Shown here: in pieces, positions 22,127-34,463 of the stretch
Position numbering within the stretch: position 1 is the stretch's first letter
Layout of the letters: each line of letters begins with the position of its first letter
Assembly (NCBI GenBank): GCA_036971715.1
Contig: JAVHJL010000007.1
Span: 2,976,001 to 3,040,000 of the forward strand
Length of the DNA: 64,000 bases
Direction of reading: 5' to 3'
From: Arthrobotrys musiformis
Lineage: Eukaryota > Ascomycota > Orbiliomycetes > Orbiliales > Orbiliaceae
Made by a program: the position numbers and the translations under genes
The notes under the pieces: generated by a model
Seen by the model: only the letters and a program-made list of their open reading frames with translations
What the model was told of the DNA's origin: nothing
Databases searched by the model: none

Positions 22127-25100
22127 TCACGCAAGCCTTCCATCAAATATCCTTTCCAAAGCTGCCTTGACGTCACCTCTTTCCTCCACAGCAGACTCCT
22201 CATCCTCTGTCATCTCTGTATCCATATCGATCAATAAAAACCTCTGTGCAATATGTTCCTAAACAATCGATCCGTGTGTTAAAAGTCCCTCTCGGTTGTG
22301 ACTTTATCTGACAAGAAGTGAAAGAAATTCTTCGACTTACTGCACAGGCGAACTCCCTTCTCTCTCTCATACTCATCTCCGAGCATGCGCTGGCCAAATC
22401 TTCCCCCTTCGCGAGTTTTACGATCAATGTTTCCGCTCTGTCGACGATCGATTTATCGACCCCGTTCATCGCCGCGCAACTATATGACCTAGTAGTTAGT
22501 AAATTTTTATACGGAGTAGTTTGGAAAGTATATTGATACCGACACTGTGCCAAAGCTACTAGTCGATCTTCCTTGCTCTAAGGTGTATAAATACGTAATC
22601 TGGTTTTGAGCCTTTTCTGCATTTTCATCGAGCAGAATTTTCATGTGTCCGAAGCTCAGGGAGGGGTGGCTGACGAGAAAGCCGTTTTCGAATATTTCTA
22701 AGTTTACAGACACGGACCTAGGTTAGAAAAAAGTTGGGAGATTTATAAGAGTGGAGATGTTTACCGTGATAATGTGTAGCCATCAGCGTCTTTGGCGCCT
22801 CTGGTCCGAGGTCCAACAAATGTTCTGCTATTGCACAAGCAAGGCCGGCTCCGTCTATCACTAGAATTAGTATTAAGCCTTAAATTTCAACGGGGCAGGA
22901 ATATATCACGCCTGTCGACTCAGTGCCCTTTCCGAACTCATCGACTATTAACAGGGAACGCCGACTGGCTAGTCTTAGTGCCGCGGAAATCTGTTGTAAA
23001 TCGATCATAAAGGCGCTCTGGGTCTTTGTTACCGATTCTTTGGTTTGGATTCTTGTGAGAATGGCGTCCGTGAGGCCAATCGTGGCATGTTCGGCAGGGA
23101 CGTAACTATGAACGCCAATATTAGAATATATATACTATCGTAAACGTCTCCGATGAAAGGGTTACCATCCGATATGCGCCATATAAACGATTAGTGCGAC
23201 CTGTTTCAAATACACAGATTTTCCCGAGTAGTTTGGCCCCGTAACAATCATCAGACTTTTGTTCGCCCCATCGTCGTCACTCGAGTTGTAGAAAATGGTG
23301 CTGTTATCGTCATTCTCGCCTCCACCCCCCTCGAGGTCGGTGTCGTTGGGGATGAAGGCTGCAACACAGAGTTCTTGGAGCGGGTGCCTTCCGTTGTGGA
23401 TTCGGATAATGTTGCCATCTGTGATCAGAGGGCGAGTCCAGTTGTGAGTTATTGCGGCTTGTGCAAGTGACAAAACGCTGCCAACCGTTATATTAGATTT
23501 CGGTACAATTAGACTGTGTAACGGAAATTAACGGCGTAGATACCTATCAAGCTCCCCACAGACAGTTGAAACCAAGACTAACAAGTCCTTGTATTTCATT
23601 ACTTTCTCTTGAAGATCGTGCAAAATTTCGATTTCCTTGTCTGATTGATGCCTTCGTGAGGATCGATATTGCAGCTATGATAGGAGGAGGAGGGGCTCAT
23701 ACCGCAGATAAATCCAAATACATCGCCAAAAGTCTCTTCCAATTCCTTAGTCCGTAGAGTCTTAAAATAGCCACAGTTCTCCGTTGAGAACATCCACTTC
23801 CACTTTTTGTCGACATCATCTGGATTCGGGTCCCCGGAATAAAGTGGCACTCTGTCTGGCCCCAACGGAACACAAATCATGTACCCGATTTGTGGATAAT
23901 AAACTACGTTGGATTGAGACCCAATCATCTCTTTGATATCTGGTGGGAATTCATCAATGATGGATTTGGCAGCTTCGCTGAGAATGTAATCGAAGCTGTT
24001 GTAAGTGTTTTTGGCAGAATCGAGTTCATCGTCGAGGCCGGCTTTGACACAAACACGGCCCTGGTATTGAGACTCATCGAAGTCGACCTAAAAGGGTGCC
24101 GCGTTGGTCTATAAGACACAAATTTCAAGGGGGGAAATCAGGGGAATACCGTATCCGTGATCATTTTCCCAAGGTTTTGAAGATGTACGATCTCGAATGT
24201 ATCTGCGACCTTTTGAAATATTTCGATATCCTGCGTTCCAAGCATCTCTGCAACAAAATTCCGAATCTTGAGCGTATTGTATACAAACTATTCGCGGTGT
24301 GAGCTTTCTATTCTGTGGGCATGGATAGGTGTTTCGACCCTTACATGAAGGATTGAAGTCCACGTCCGCGTCGTGACGGTTCTAGTTTTTCTGCGAACCC
24401 CGAATTCGACATCCCCTACGATACCGTTCCCACTGCTCTCGCCCCCCTTTCTTAGACTTGTCAATACCCTCCGAACGTCTGGGATTTTCTTTAAACTTTT
24501 GTGTAGTCCGCCAACCGCATTCGAGTTGTCAGGTCGCGTTAGGGTCTTAATAGCATTGTATCTTGCTGTGATTATCCCTGAGTCCAGCGAAGGACGTAGG
24601 AATATTTGCTTGAGAAACTGAAACCCCTGAGGTGTACGGGTAGTATTGACGATTCCGAAAAGAGATAGGCCTTCTTTTCCACGGCCTTGAGGTCCTTGTT
24701 TGTGGAAGCTTGGGTGTGATTCGTCTGAGAAAATCTGGAGCGAAGTCATGGTATCCACGTTTATGAACCTGCGGGTGGCCGTGAGTGGTTCGGAATTTCA
24801 AGAGGTTGTACGCAATTTTCTTACATTGTATTCTCCATTGTCCATAGTTTAAGCCTTGAGACGCCGTATTTATCGGAATCTTGTTCAGCATGTGGATTTT
24901 GGATTGCCCTCCTCCTTCGAACGCTGATGAGAACGGCACCAGCGCAACCCACCTATTCAATGGTGGTATTAGTCTATAAAGCTGTCTATAAACTGAATGA
25001 GGGCGATAAAACATACGGAAACATAATTCGCCTCCGTATCGATATAACTCTCGAGTCGGAGCATACTCTGCTTCTTGCTTGGGGCTTTCTCGGGTCCTGG

Positions 25101-26074
25101 CCTCAAATCAAGCCCATCCTCGGAATCAGCAGGATTGATGTCATTTGGTGTTACGAAGGTTGCATGATCATCCATTGTGTCGAAATTTAAACTAGCGAGC
25201 TTGTTTCGAGCTTGCTCAACTGAGAACTCTGGGGCAGGGCGGATATTCATATCAACGCCGGAATGACTATCCAAGGTTTCTAATAAAGCTTATCAGCCAA
25301 AATTTACTGTAATAAATATAGTGTCTGATAGTGTCGAGGCCAGAGTCTCTACCACGTACCACTATCGGTAACACTAGAGAATAGTTCATCTGCCCTAGTA
25401 GGGAATAGTATGACTGTTGGCTGGATCTGGAATCTCACTGCATCTCACTATATTAGTAAATGTCAGGGTCGCAGCAGGAGTTCTTTGATATGGGTATCAA
25501 ACTGACAGCTCTCGAGAACCTCCTTGGCAGCCCCACCACTACCACCAAACAAATTGACCTCGATATCATTAACAAACCATAGGGTCTCATCCTCCTCCGT
25601 GTAAAACGAGCAACCAAGTCTCCGCCCACGGTAGTCAACTGCCATAATGATGTCTTTCTCTCCGTCCTCCTCTTCGTCATCATCGTCGTCATTTTGTGCA
25701 CTTATATCCCCCACTATGGGCGGATTGGAGGCTGCAGTTGAAGACCTAGGGGCCTCTGGTTGAGGAGTAGGTGCAATGGGCAGAGAAGGTTCACGAGGCA
25801 AATTAGACCCCAAGGGGACCGGCAATGCCCTGGTATGGCTCGAAGAACTGGACGATGATCCATGGCTCGCGCTTGCGGGAACACTAACACCACCTGGCCC
25901 GATATATCTCTTTGGAGCTGCTCTGAAAGGGGAAATTGGACGATGGCGCTTGATACCACGGGCAGATAGTGTTTGGGAGGCTTGTGAACCCCTGTATGCC
26001 TGCCCTGGGGGGGAGGAAGTGACTGGTGGTAGTTCAGCACGCGATAGACGTGGCCGAAGGGTGTTACGAGGCAT
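22127..26074 (-). CDS. MSH5: MutS homologue 5, meiotic recombination protein
   Basis: Fourteen exons join in frame: 26074-25507, 25437-25360, 25279-25017, 24952-24835, 24768-24345, 24287-24150, 24087-23703, 23640-23544, 23478-23166, 23105-22912, 22854-22765, 22697-22544, 22479-22341 and 22258-22127 (1030 aa). Diagnostic parts are IIMAVDYRGRRLGCSFY (MutS domain I), NYVSVGCAGAVL, MENTMFINVDTMTSLQIF, Walker A GPNYSGKS (about 771-778) with SVYLKQVALIVYMAHIGCYVP, Walker B LLIVDEFGKGT, and THYHE. Established knowledge: MSH5 pairs with MSH4 to stabilise Holliday junctions and promote crossovers, without mismatch repair. The Ser/Pro-rich N-terminal extension (about 160 aa) makes it longer than the usual 800-930 aa. 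The exon 1/2 junction (donor GTCAGT) is the least certain. Intron 10 (22855-22911) needs a GC donor. Confidence 0.92.
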
Positions 26075-27569
26075 ATCCAAGTATCTATTGCAATTGGAGG
26101 TACAGCAACGAGAGGGTTCAAAACGGAGCTACCCAGCTAAGGATCAATTGACAGTAATGAGGGCCCTACCAGCCTGGTATGGTGACTTTGGTATATATAA
26201 CGTCGGTGGGTAAGGTGCAGCGGTCCGAGGGACGTTTTGAGATGGTGGATTGTGTTATAAGTTGAGATTTAAACTGGCGATGGAATATGTGTATCGAGGT
26301 AGCCTCGGTATCGAGGGCCATCTGGGGACTCCAACACAGGAAAATGTCGACTTTGTGTTAAATTGAATATATAGGTATAGAGTATAGACAACCACTGCAA
26401 TGCCTCCTAGCTTCCCAAGAGGGCATACATTTGAACTTCTCTAACATTGCGGACAGTGCGTCTAAATACCATTCCCAATCTCGCCAGGCCTGGCATCATC
26501 GCGATACATGATATGGACCCATATGTCGAACGCCGAATAGCTTCAAAGACTAGCTAGCGCTGTGACATCACGTCGAGCGAGCTTCAAGCAGCACGGTGGG
26601 TTCAGCGCTTGACTGAGTCCAGTTAGCGTGGTGACACAAGGCTGTCACGTGAGTCACTAAATCCAACACTGCAAACAACATTTTGTGTTGCATGTTGGAC
26701 TAGAAGCTAATTGATTCAACGATAAATCGCTCAGTTTGGTTACGAGACTGGATAAATCGAAGACTTTGTGAGGATGCTTGATAAGTTAGCTACCAGGAAG
26801 TTAGCAGTAAAAGAGAAAACGAAGGTTTGAAGGTGGAAATTCTGAAATTGTGGTTTATGATGTTATCCGCGAGTGTCATTCACAACCAGGAACCCAAGAC
26901 GAAGCTAGACACAATACAATGCAAATTAATCTGAATTCGACTGTACAGGTTTTCGGAAGCAACCGGATTTCGGCCAGGTTGTTTCAATGCTAGGCCTTTT
27001 TCCCGCAATGTCCACGGCCACCGGCACACGATCGATCAAGTCAAAAAGTGCTCGGAATTCTCCACCCGGATGTGCAACATGTTCACATACCCGGATCCAT
27101 CCCGCTTAGTAAATCTTTTTGTCTTGGTGATTTCTAATCTAGCTTGTGAACACCGATTAGCCAAGAATAAATAGTTTTGTATGGCACATCGACTCGGCCT
27201 AGCAGATCCGGAGAGTGGTAGCCGGTAGAAATTATGTCACCGATACTGGATTCAGAGCTCATGGCCCGTGCATTGAATGCCCATATTTAAATAAGTGGTT
27301 TAACAGAGACTCGACTCCAGCGTCTTCCTGTGACCATGACTTCAGCCTCCACCGTTTCCTTGACCTCCTTGGCCTCTACATTCGATGCCACAGTTTCTCC
27401 ACCATACCCCGAGGCATCTGTGCATGTCATGAGTATAGACCTCCAAAATAGTCTCGAAATCAGACCCTTCCCAAGCTCTGGAATAGCACCATAACCTTGT
27501 CTCTTACCCAGACCACCAGGGTGACCATAACCGACAAAAACCACCAATCAACCTGCGGATACCCCCAAA
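26075..27569. other. Intergenic, divergent promoters
   Basis: Lies between the start of MSH5 and the next gene on the plus strand, so it should hold both promoters. One clear micro-insertion lies at 26721-26759. No other gene-like ORF. Confidence 0.5.
26721..26759 (+). mobile_element. Micro-insertion, 21 nt, perfect 9-bp repeat
   Basis: GATAAATCG at 26721-26729 and 26751-26759 encloses 21 nt ending TTGGTTACGAGACTG. Both flanks are identical. Confidence 0.75.
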
Positions 27570-27950
27570 ATGACCACAACCCTCTCAACTCCCCCGCGGC
27601 GACGCATGCGCAGGAACTGGCTTCAACGCCAATTCCTCCTCTTCGAGGTCACATTCGGCTCCTTCGTCATGTCTCCCGGCGAAAAACTAGCCTTCTACGC
27701 GTTTCTGATCCTATTCCTTACTTTCCTGACTACAACGGTGGCATTATACCTTCCGCTGCATTTGCGGACTATCTTTCGCAGGCTGGTGTTTTATCTGTTT
27801 GGCGATGATGGAGTCAGGGGGGATGTTTTGGGGTATCCTTATAATGCCGGGTTTGTTGAGGTATTGGGGCACGGAAATGGGAACATGGTTGTGGATAAGC
27901 CGCCTGGGGTTTCGATTGGACATGGGGAGGTCAAGAGTTACATGGGTTGA
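27570..27950 (+). CDS. Serine palmitoyltransferase small-subunit-like protein
   Basis: A 126-aa single-exon protein. Residues about 16-70 (WLQRQFLLFEVTFGSFVMSP, GEKLAFYAF, a hydrophobic helix FLILFLTFLTTTVALYLP, then HLRTIFRR) follow the pattern of the SPT small-subunit-like family: an aromatic amphipathic helix, an acidic-Pro turn before (W)EK, one membrane span, and a basic end. Established knowledge: such subunits bind the LCB1/LCB2 heterodimer in the endoplasmic reticulum membrane, raise serine palmitoyltransferase activity and set acyl-CoA preference in sphingolipid synthesis. The C-terminal tail of about 50 residues, Gly-rich, is longer than in animal homologues. Single-pass topology is inferred. 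Little else encodes this pattern, but the family is short, so certainty is moderate. Confidence 0.7.
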   Translation: MTTTLSTPPRRRMRRNWLQRQFLLFEVTFGSFVMSPGEKLAFYAFLILFLTFLTTTVALYLPLHLRTIFRRLVFYLFGDDGVRGDVLGYPYNAGFVEVLGHGNGNMVVDKPPGVSIGHGEVKSYMG

Positions 27951-28626
27951 CCTTGAATAGACCTATTCTCAAGCTTCACTGGGAGCAATTAATTCCGGAA
28001 GTTGAGTTTGGGAAGTTCTAAGTGGTGGTTGACAATGATTTCTTGCGGATATATGGCGCTCGCTCCCGCCATGTGCCTACGTACTACGAGGCCGAGGATG
28101 TACATATGTGATACCAACAAGGCTCCACAGCTAGCTAGGACGGTACAATCGATATTAGTCTCAGGGCTAGCTGGACTATATACATCTTGTCTGCTTAGAT
28201 CAATATCGCGTGAAGAAAACTATCGCGATTTTATGATTAAAGGGGAGGGCAATCGTCAATTCGAACCTATTCAAACCGAGATAATTTATGCAAAGGGTTC
28301 ATGCTAGGATATAGAGTAAAGAGGTATATTATTTAAAACTGTTCCACAATACAATTAGGAACATCTCGATTGATCAAGCCTTTCCATTTCATACAGACTG
28401 AAAAAGCCCCTCCAGTGAACGCCATTCCCGGAAACTAAAAAGAAAGGACAGATGCAGCACCATAACACATGACCAGAGCCGAAAAGAAGCAAAAAAAAAG
28501 TCGAGGTGAATTGAAAATACATGGAATCTAGAAAAAGGGTATAATATACTACCATCAAGAAATAGCATTTTAAACCTTTCTATAACTGCGAAGTTCCGAA
28601 AAAATGAAAAACTTGAAGTGCTGGTT
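27951..28626. other. Intergenic between convergent genes
   Basis: No gene-like ORF. Contains only short A/T runs near 28490, likely the 3' UTR of the minus-strand gene. Confidence 0.4.
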
Positions 28627-29972
28627 TTAGTCATCCTCTCGCTTCATCGCCCCAGACTTCCTTGGCTTTTTTGCAGCGGGGGGTTTTGAGCCGCCTTTCC
28701 CTTTGCTGGGCCTCTCCGGCGTCTCATCGCCCTCATCCTTCTGCGCTCTCCTCCTCTTTGTCCCTGCTACCTTGCTATCGGAATTATCGCCACCAAAAGA
28801 CATTCTAGTTCCACCACGCTTGGGCTTTACTTCGGCCGGGGAGGCAGGGCCGGGTGGGTGGTGCTCCTCTTCCTCTTCCTCAATGGGCGCGACGCCCCGC
28901 TTGCCCTTCTTCTTCCGTTCTTTGCCGCCAGGTGCCTCATTATCCTGTAGGAAAACTTGTGGTTGATACTTTCGAAGCCAACAGTATACGCTCATCGGGT
29001 TCCGCGGCCAGTGGTGTTCTTCTTCGGCAGCGGCGGGTATCGAGGCGTTTGTCGCAGCAGGGAATTTACTATGAGTGGGTGACGCGTTCGGGAGCGATGG
29101 AGCCGTAAACGCGCCGTCTTCCTGGTGATAATGGATGATTGTTCCAGGCGGTAACTCTTCGTCCTCGATTGGATTGAGGAACGGCGATGTCTCGCGGAAG
29201 CGTGGAGGGGTTGAACCGCGGATGTACTCTGGTTCTTCCGGCAGCTTTTCACGCACGCGGACGGGTTTTTCGGTTGATTGCGAAGGTGGGGTGAGGGGCT
29301 TCGAGGGGTCGTGGACGACGCCGTTGGATGTGTATTTCGGATTCATCTCTGACGGCGATTCGACTGGTGGTTCCGATGGGTCCGGGATATTTGCCGTCGA
29401 GGTATCAACATCCATTGCCTCTGGATCACCAGCGGTAGGTTTTTCATCTTCAACAGGTGGTTTCGGTTCCTCCGTCGCTTCTTGCCCTTCATTCGGATCA
29501 TCCATGAAAAATTTGGTTGTGAACTGCTCCAGCGAATTCGGTGACATCATCCGGGGTGGCGTTAGAGAAGAGGGAGAACCAATATCCTGAAAGTGTTTGT
29601 GCTTTATCCGAGAGTTCGAATTCAACTCCAGCAGTAGGTCCAATAGACGGCTGTTAGGTCCCAGTCAGCATCCTTCTGTCAGTCGCGGTCATCCGGATAC
29701 CACAGCTACTCACTTGTTCTCTTCTGTAATCCTCTTAATAGTAGCGGTGGCGACAAGATCCTGCTTAAAAAGCTCGTCCGAGCGCTTCATCACGCCCTCA
29801 AATTTATGCCGAAGCTTGCGGTATTTCTTCCTACAAATCCATCCCGATTAACATTTTCGACCATGATAACTGTTCTATCTCCTGAATAAAACACGTACTT
29901 CCATGATTTATATGATGCCTTTGGCTCAGCATCGTGGTTTATTCGGTCATTGACACCGTGTGAAATCTCCAT
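28627..29972 (-). CDS. IEC3-type subunit of the INO80 chromatin-remodelling complex
   Basis: Exons 29972-29899, 29830-29714 and 29650-28627 join in frame. The diagnostic part is SYKSWKKKYRKLRHKFE, then a coiled-coil-like stretch ending ITEENNRLLDLLLELN, the conserved head of the IEC3 family. The rest is low-complexity: Pro/Glu-rich, an aromatic WPRNPMSVYCWLRKYQPQVF block near the middle of exon 3, and a Lys-rich C-terminus typical of chromatin proteins. Established knowledge: IEC3 is a fungal INO80 subunit in the nucleus. The start is uncertain: the frame stays open well upstream of 29972 without an ATG (residues PNLSDVSKPPDGSSKKLDWSAF precede it in fragments), so an extra 5' exon is likely. 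I used the first in-frame Met (MEISHGVND). Confidence 0.8.
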
Positions 29973-30751
29973 CTCGAGCTGATCGCGAAACGCGCTCCAA
30001 TCCAACTTCTTGGACGAGCCGTCGGGAGGTTTTGACACGTCTGACAAATTGGGCGATTTCGGAATCTGCGAAGGGGGGCATAAAAACTTCGATCGGGAGA
30101 TGTTCGGCTGCCGCGTGGAGGTTGGGCCGGGATGGTATATAGATCGCGATGGGGGCGAGGTGGAGGAGAGATGAGGTTGGCAGAATGATTGGTGTTTGTG
30201 GCGATGGTGATCTGAAAGGGATGGTGTTGAGGTTTGTTCCGGTTGAGGTCATTGGAAAATGCCGAGATGTGGCGCATAACTGTTTCCGGTATGCATTAGC
30301 CACAGTGGCTTCGCCAACGCTTGGATTTGGCCGAGAACCAATATGCCTAAGTATGTAACCAGCTATACAGGTGCACTATGCAAATATACACATATTGTCT
30401 TAGATGTAAAGTTTTGCAATTTACAACGGTGGATATTGAACTATAGAGATATATCGATATTAAATACAATCAAGGTGAGTTCGTCCTTGGTGAAGACACT
30501 TGATTAATTAAACAACAGTCGGCTTCCTACCGTCTGGCGCTATGCAGTGGCCTCGAGGCTACTTAATTCCTATCCAATCTATAATTTACCAAAGTAAAAA
30601 AGAAATCGGAGGGACAGATCTGGACATAAGCATCTCAAAGTTCATGGAATTCTATTCTCTCGATCCATTCGCTTGGCTGTGTAGTCTACCAATTGGCATG
30701 CACTTAGCTAAATATGAATATCGGCGCACCGGTGCCGTACGTTGATTGTAT
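29973..30751. other. Intergenic, contains unresolved 5' part of IEC3 gene
   Basis: The minus-strand frame feeding IEC3 remains open to about 30180 and overlaps another open frame (ATG near 30079). Beyond about 30320 the DNA is AT-rich without genes. Confidence 0.4.
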
Positions 30752-32191
30752 TCAGCTTCCCTGATCTGCCTTCAAATTGAACGGGACAACACTGTATTGG
30801 ACCGTGTCGGAATATTCTGCTGCCTTCTTCGCTCTTTGCGCAATCACGCAAAGCTCTTGCAACGAATTCATCTGAAACGGCAATGACGAAGGAACACCCA
30901 CAGCTACACCCCACGTCGACAGTTTGAATGTTAGTTGCCAAGTTCATGGCAACGGCGGAACAAGTATTACTCCGCCGAAATATTCTGAGCAGGTGTTGGT
31001 CAACTTACACTTGCTTAAAGGGTTCAACAGGACCGCTGCCTGTATATAGAATATATTGGGGGGAGTGTGGCTTATCACATGCGCCGCATATGGATTTTTA
31101 GAAAAAGAGGCATGCTGGACTATGACGGGATGGCTTGACATGGTCCACGGGACGACCGTTTTGCATTGGCTAGCAATTGAATGTAGCAATCGTCCAACTG
31201 CCCAAGTGGGATAGTCTTTGAGGCCTTCCGGGTCAGAAATTTGGCTGAGAGAAATTCCGAGATCCTTTATCGCTTTCAAGATCGAGCCGGTAGCTAACTC
31301 CGCGCACAGGTCGTTGCTGCACCCTATAGTGGCGGCCTCTTCCATTTCAACTAGACCGAAGCCGGCACAAAATTTTCGTATTGCTGTTACTAACAACTTT
31401 CTTCTTTCACTTTCCGTGAAGATGTGTCCTAGGAGAGAATCAGCCCATATCCCATGACGCGACCACCAAAGTGACCCAGCTCCTAGGGGCGAGGCGCCAC
31501 GATGAATTTGGCATATTGCAATGTTTGGGAAATCTGAACAGGGGGGCTTACGGATGATCGTATCAGGAGTGAATCGGAGCTTGGTAGTACGGGCCTGGGT
31601 TGGGTCTAGCCTCTGTTTTAGATTCGAAGTTTTTAGGTATCGACGAAACTGTGATCGGTCCGGACTCCAGCTACAGCACTCCAATGCAAGATGCACTGAC
31701 AAGTGGTGCACTATGTTTCCAATACCTTCAATGTCCGGGAAAACGTGCGCAATCAACAACCATTCCTCCTGCTCGTATTTTGAGACCTCATGATCCTCAG
31801 CCTTCATCAGATTAGAGATCCAAATATTCGACCACGGGCGCAAAATTCCGGCGCAGTCATATTTGTCGCAGATCACGGCAAGCTCGACGACCGATTTGAA
31901 CGATAGGGTTTCAGGGATGGTTTTTGTTTGATAGTGTATAATCTTCAGGATTATTAACATAGATTCCGCATCATCCTCCGGGAGTGAGAGGACTCGCAGT
32001 TGTTTCCCGAAATCTATCTCCGTTGGAAGGGCGCCGAAGCCGTTCTCGGGGTCGAGCATCCGGTTAAATACCGCAGAGGCATTCCGAATCGCGGACGATG
32101 TGCCATACACCTTGTCGACTATCTCTTCATCACGATACAGTTCGACTATAAGGTCGGGAGATTTACTGTACTCGTGCTTTTTGACCTCCAT
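30752..32191 (-). CDS. BTB/POZ domain protein
   Basis: The ATG is at 32191. The first 120 residues have the fungal BTB pattern: PDLIVELYRD, then ASAVFNRMLDPENGFGA, LPEDDAESMLIILKIIHYQT and ELAVICDKYDCAGILRPW. A long helical region of unknown fold follows. Exon 1 runs to 31009 (donor GTAAGT), and exon 2 is 30903-30752, chosen because ACTAAC lies just before its acceptor; total 444 aa. A 69-nt stretch (31551-31483) with a GTAAGC donor and CCCTAG acceptor could be a further frame-preserving intron. Such proteins are numerous in filamentous fungi. Some BTB proteins are CUL3 adaptors, but this type has no proven role. Confidence 0.75.
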
Positions 32192-33202
32192 CCTATTACT
32201 TATTAATTATTGCAACGTCGGGGGCCAGAGATTTCGAAACCCGTCGTGGGTAAGCGAAGGAATTAGGAATATCGTAAACAGAACCGGTTATGGCCCGGGC
32301 AGCTCCTAGTATTCGACTATCTGGCCCAATCGAGCGACGAGACCAAAAGATGACTTTATGTAGGAACCATACACCTGGGAATTGAAGCCGATGACGGATA
32401 GCAAACGCTATATATAAGTAACCACCGTATCGAAGATAGAGCAGCCTCGCGGCCTCGGAAGTTACATTGCAACGCGACGCACGTGTATCAACACACATAT
32501 CGCGCACTGCGTAGCGCAAGTGGATGTGGCATGACATGTCGACTGTGCAGTGACAAAATGTTACAGCTATAGCTTCATGGTTCAGGCTCCCTTAGTGCTA
32601 AGTGTATGGATATAATACAAGCGATAAGAGCGCCCGTATACGCGTAGACAAGTTCAAGTGTCAATATATTGATACCAATACGTATAATATTACAATTATA
32701 CATAAGTGAGATCTCGAGATATCCTCGAGGCAAGGCCCTTCTGAGCTGAGTGGTACGAGTATACCAACACAAAACAACTTTGGTGCAAGCGCTTGCAAGC
32801 TGGCACACCGGCTGGCCTCGCGGCCTCGAGACTGCAGGCATGTATGGCCTACCTCGTACGTGCCCACTGGTGCATATTAATTACACTGGGGCGCATCCTG
32901 TCGTGATACCGTGCTGATTTTGGACAAGTATTGCATTGCCGACATTTCGATAATGCAGACCGATATGGCCAGCCCATCAGTGCAGTGCATTACTGTCCTT
33001 TATATATATATACAGTGTGTTAGAAGTTCACTACCCAGCGACCTAGCATGGTGAGAACCATCGGGAGCAACTGTGTTCTACGAAGAAAGGCCAAAATCCT
33101 GTTTAGCGGCCGTTTTAAAAACGCGAGAGGGGAGTGCGCTTAAGATTGGGTGTGGGCCCAACTTGCATTTGTTTCCGTATTCCACCCTCATCAGAGCCTT
33201 CA
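32192..33202. other. Intergenic
   Basis: No gene-like ORF. Around 32810-32835 the DNA has clustered GGCCTCG/CGAGGCC palindromes followed by TCGAGACTGCAGG. A CGACGAGACCA at 32334-32344 fits the micro-insertion end but has no flanking repeat. Confidence 0.4.
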
Positions 33203-34463
33203 ATGTCGCAACGGAGTCTTCCCACAAACCTAGAGGAATCTCAACCTTTGTCCAATTCTGCGAGCAAGGCTGTCAAGCTAGATGATGAGCCAGCCGAACC
33301 GCTATCGGATGCGGCCGTCGTCAATAAGCGTGTCTTCGCCAAACTCCAAAAAGCACTAGTACAAGACCCTGAAGTTGACCTCCTGTCACTCTTCCCATTC
33401 AACTACCAGTCGCGGCTCGCAACTCGCAAGACTACCGAGTATAAAGAAGAGGCTGGTACGCGCAAACATACACGTAGGCCCCACTGATTTCAGTACATTT
33501 GTTGATAGTTTCTTGCAGATTCTCAAAGGAAGGAAACCGTTATCACGAAAGAAACACCATTTAGGGTGCCCGAAGGTGAAACACGAATCATCTATCCTTT
33601 GAGCAGCCAGGTTAAGACCCTCCTGGATATCGGAAGCGATGTACACCAAACACTTCTAGAATCCCTGACTCGAGTCATCAAGAACGGCAAAGTCTTATTT
33701 TGCACTCAGAACGCGAGGGCCAAGTATGTGGTAAAATGTTCTGAGGACATCATCGTAAAATCTGCGACGTTGGATAACAAATTTACCGAGTATACAACCT
33801 TGCAGTATCTTCAAGAACACCGACCCACAATCCCAGCCCCACGACCACATGGATTGGTAGTATCTGGGGGTTATTCATATTTTTTCATGTCTTACGTTTC
33901 TGGCGTTACTTTAGATAAAGTATGGCCTACTCTCAGCTACTCAAACAAGTTGAGCTTGCAACAAAGCCTCAACGATTTATTTTTGGATCTCAGGCAAATT
34001 CCACACCCCCACGGATCTCCGCTTGGCGTAGTTGCCGGTGAAGGCTGTAAAGATACCAGACGATATACTAGGATCAGCTAGCTAATATACACCTCCGAAG
34101 AGTTCTGGGATTTTCAATATCTCGGGCCGAGACCTAACGGGAAAATTTATTTTGAATTTCTCAACAGACTCACAAAGCCGCATCGTGCCAATGAAATCGC
34201 ATTTAGCCATGGAGATGTACGAGATGAGAATATTATTGTACGGGATTGTCATGGCAAATATGTTGTCAGTGGACTTATTGATTGGGAGATGAGCGGTTTC
34301 TATCCGACTGATTTCGAGTGTACTAAGATTAAAAATGTATTTGGGGGGGGGGGGGGGGGGTGCAAAAAGCGACTGGTTTCTATATCTTCCGTCATGTATT
34401 TCTCCGGAAAGGTACCCTATCAGGTGGCTTCCTGATCGGGTATGGGACCCGCATGTTGCCTGA
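33203..34463 (+). pseudogene. Broken APH/choline-kinase-family phosphotransferase
   Basis: Exon 33203-33454 (MSQRSLPTN start), an intron to 33518, then a frame reading EGETRIIYPLSS, AKYVVKCSEDIIVKSATLDN, FFMSYVSGVTLDKVW and GEGCKDTRRYTRIS. A TAG at 34079-34081 stops it in frame. The same frame then continues with TSEEFWDFQYLGP, the catalytic FSHGDVRDENIIV, DWEMSGFYPTDFECTKI. A run of 18 G at 34343-34360 then shifts the frame; beyond it the family ending DWFLYLPSCISP, RWLPDRVWDPHVA and a stop (34461-34463) appear in another frame. One stop codon plus one homopolymer shift make it non-functional as read. Members of this family are common in filamentous fungi and act on small molecules of mostly unknown identity. 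The G run could be an assembly error; the stop codon is less easily explained so. Confidence 0.8.
34343..34360 (+). repeat. Poly-G tract of 18 bases
   Basis: Lies inside the kinase pseudogene and shifts its frame. A length of 17 or 20 would restore the downstream frame at this point. Confidence 0.8.
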
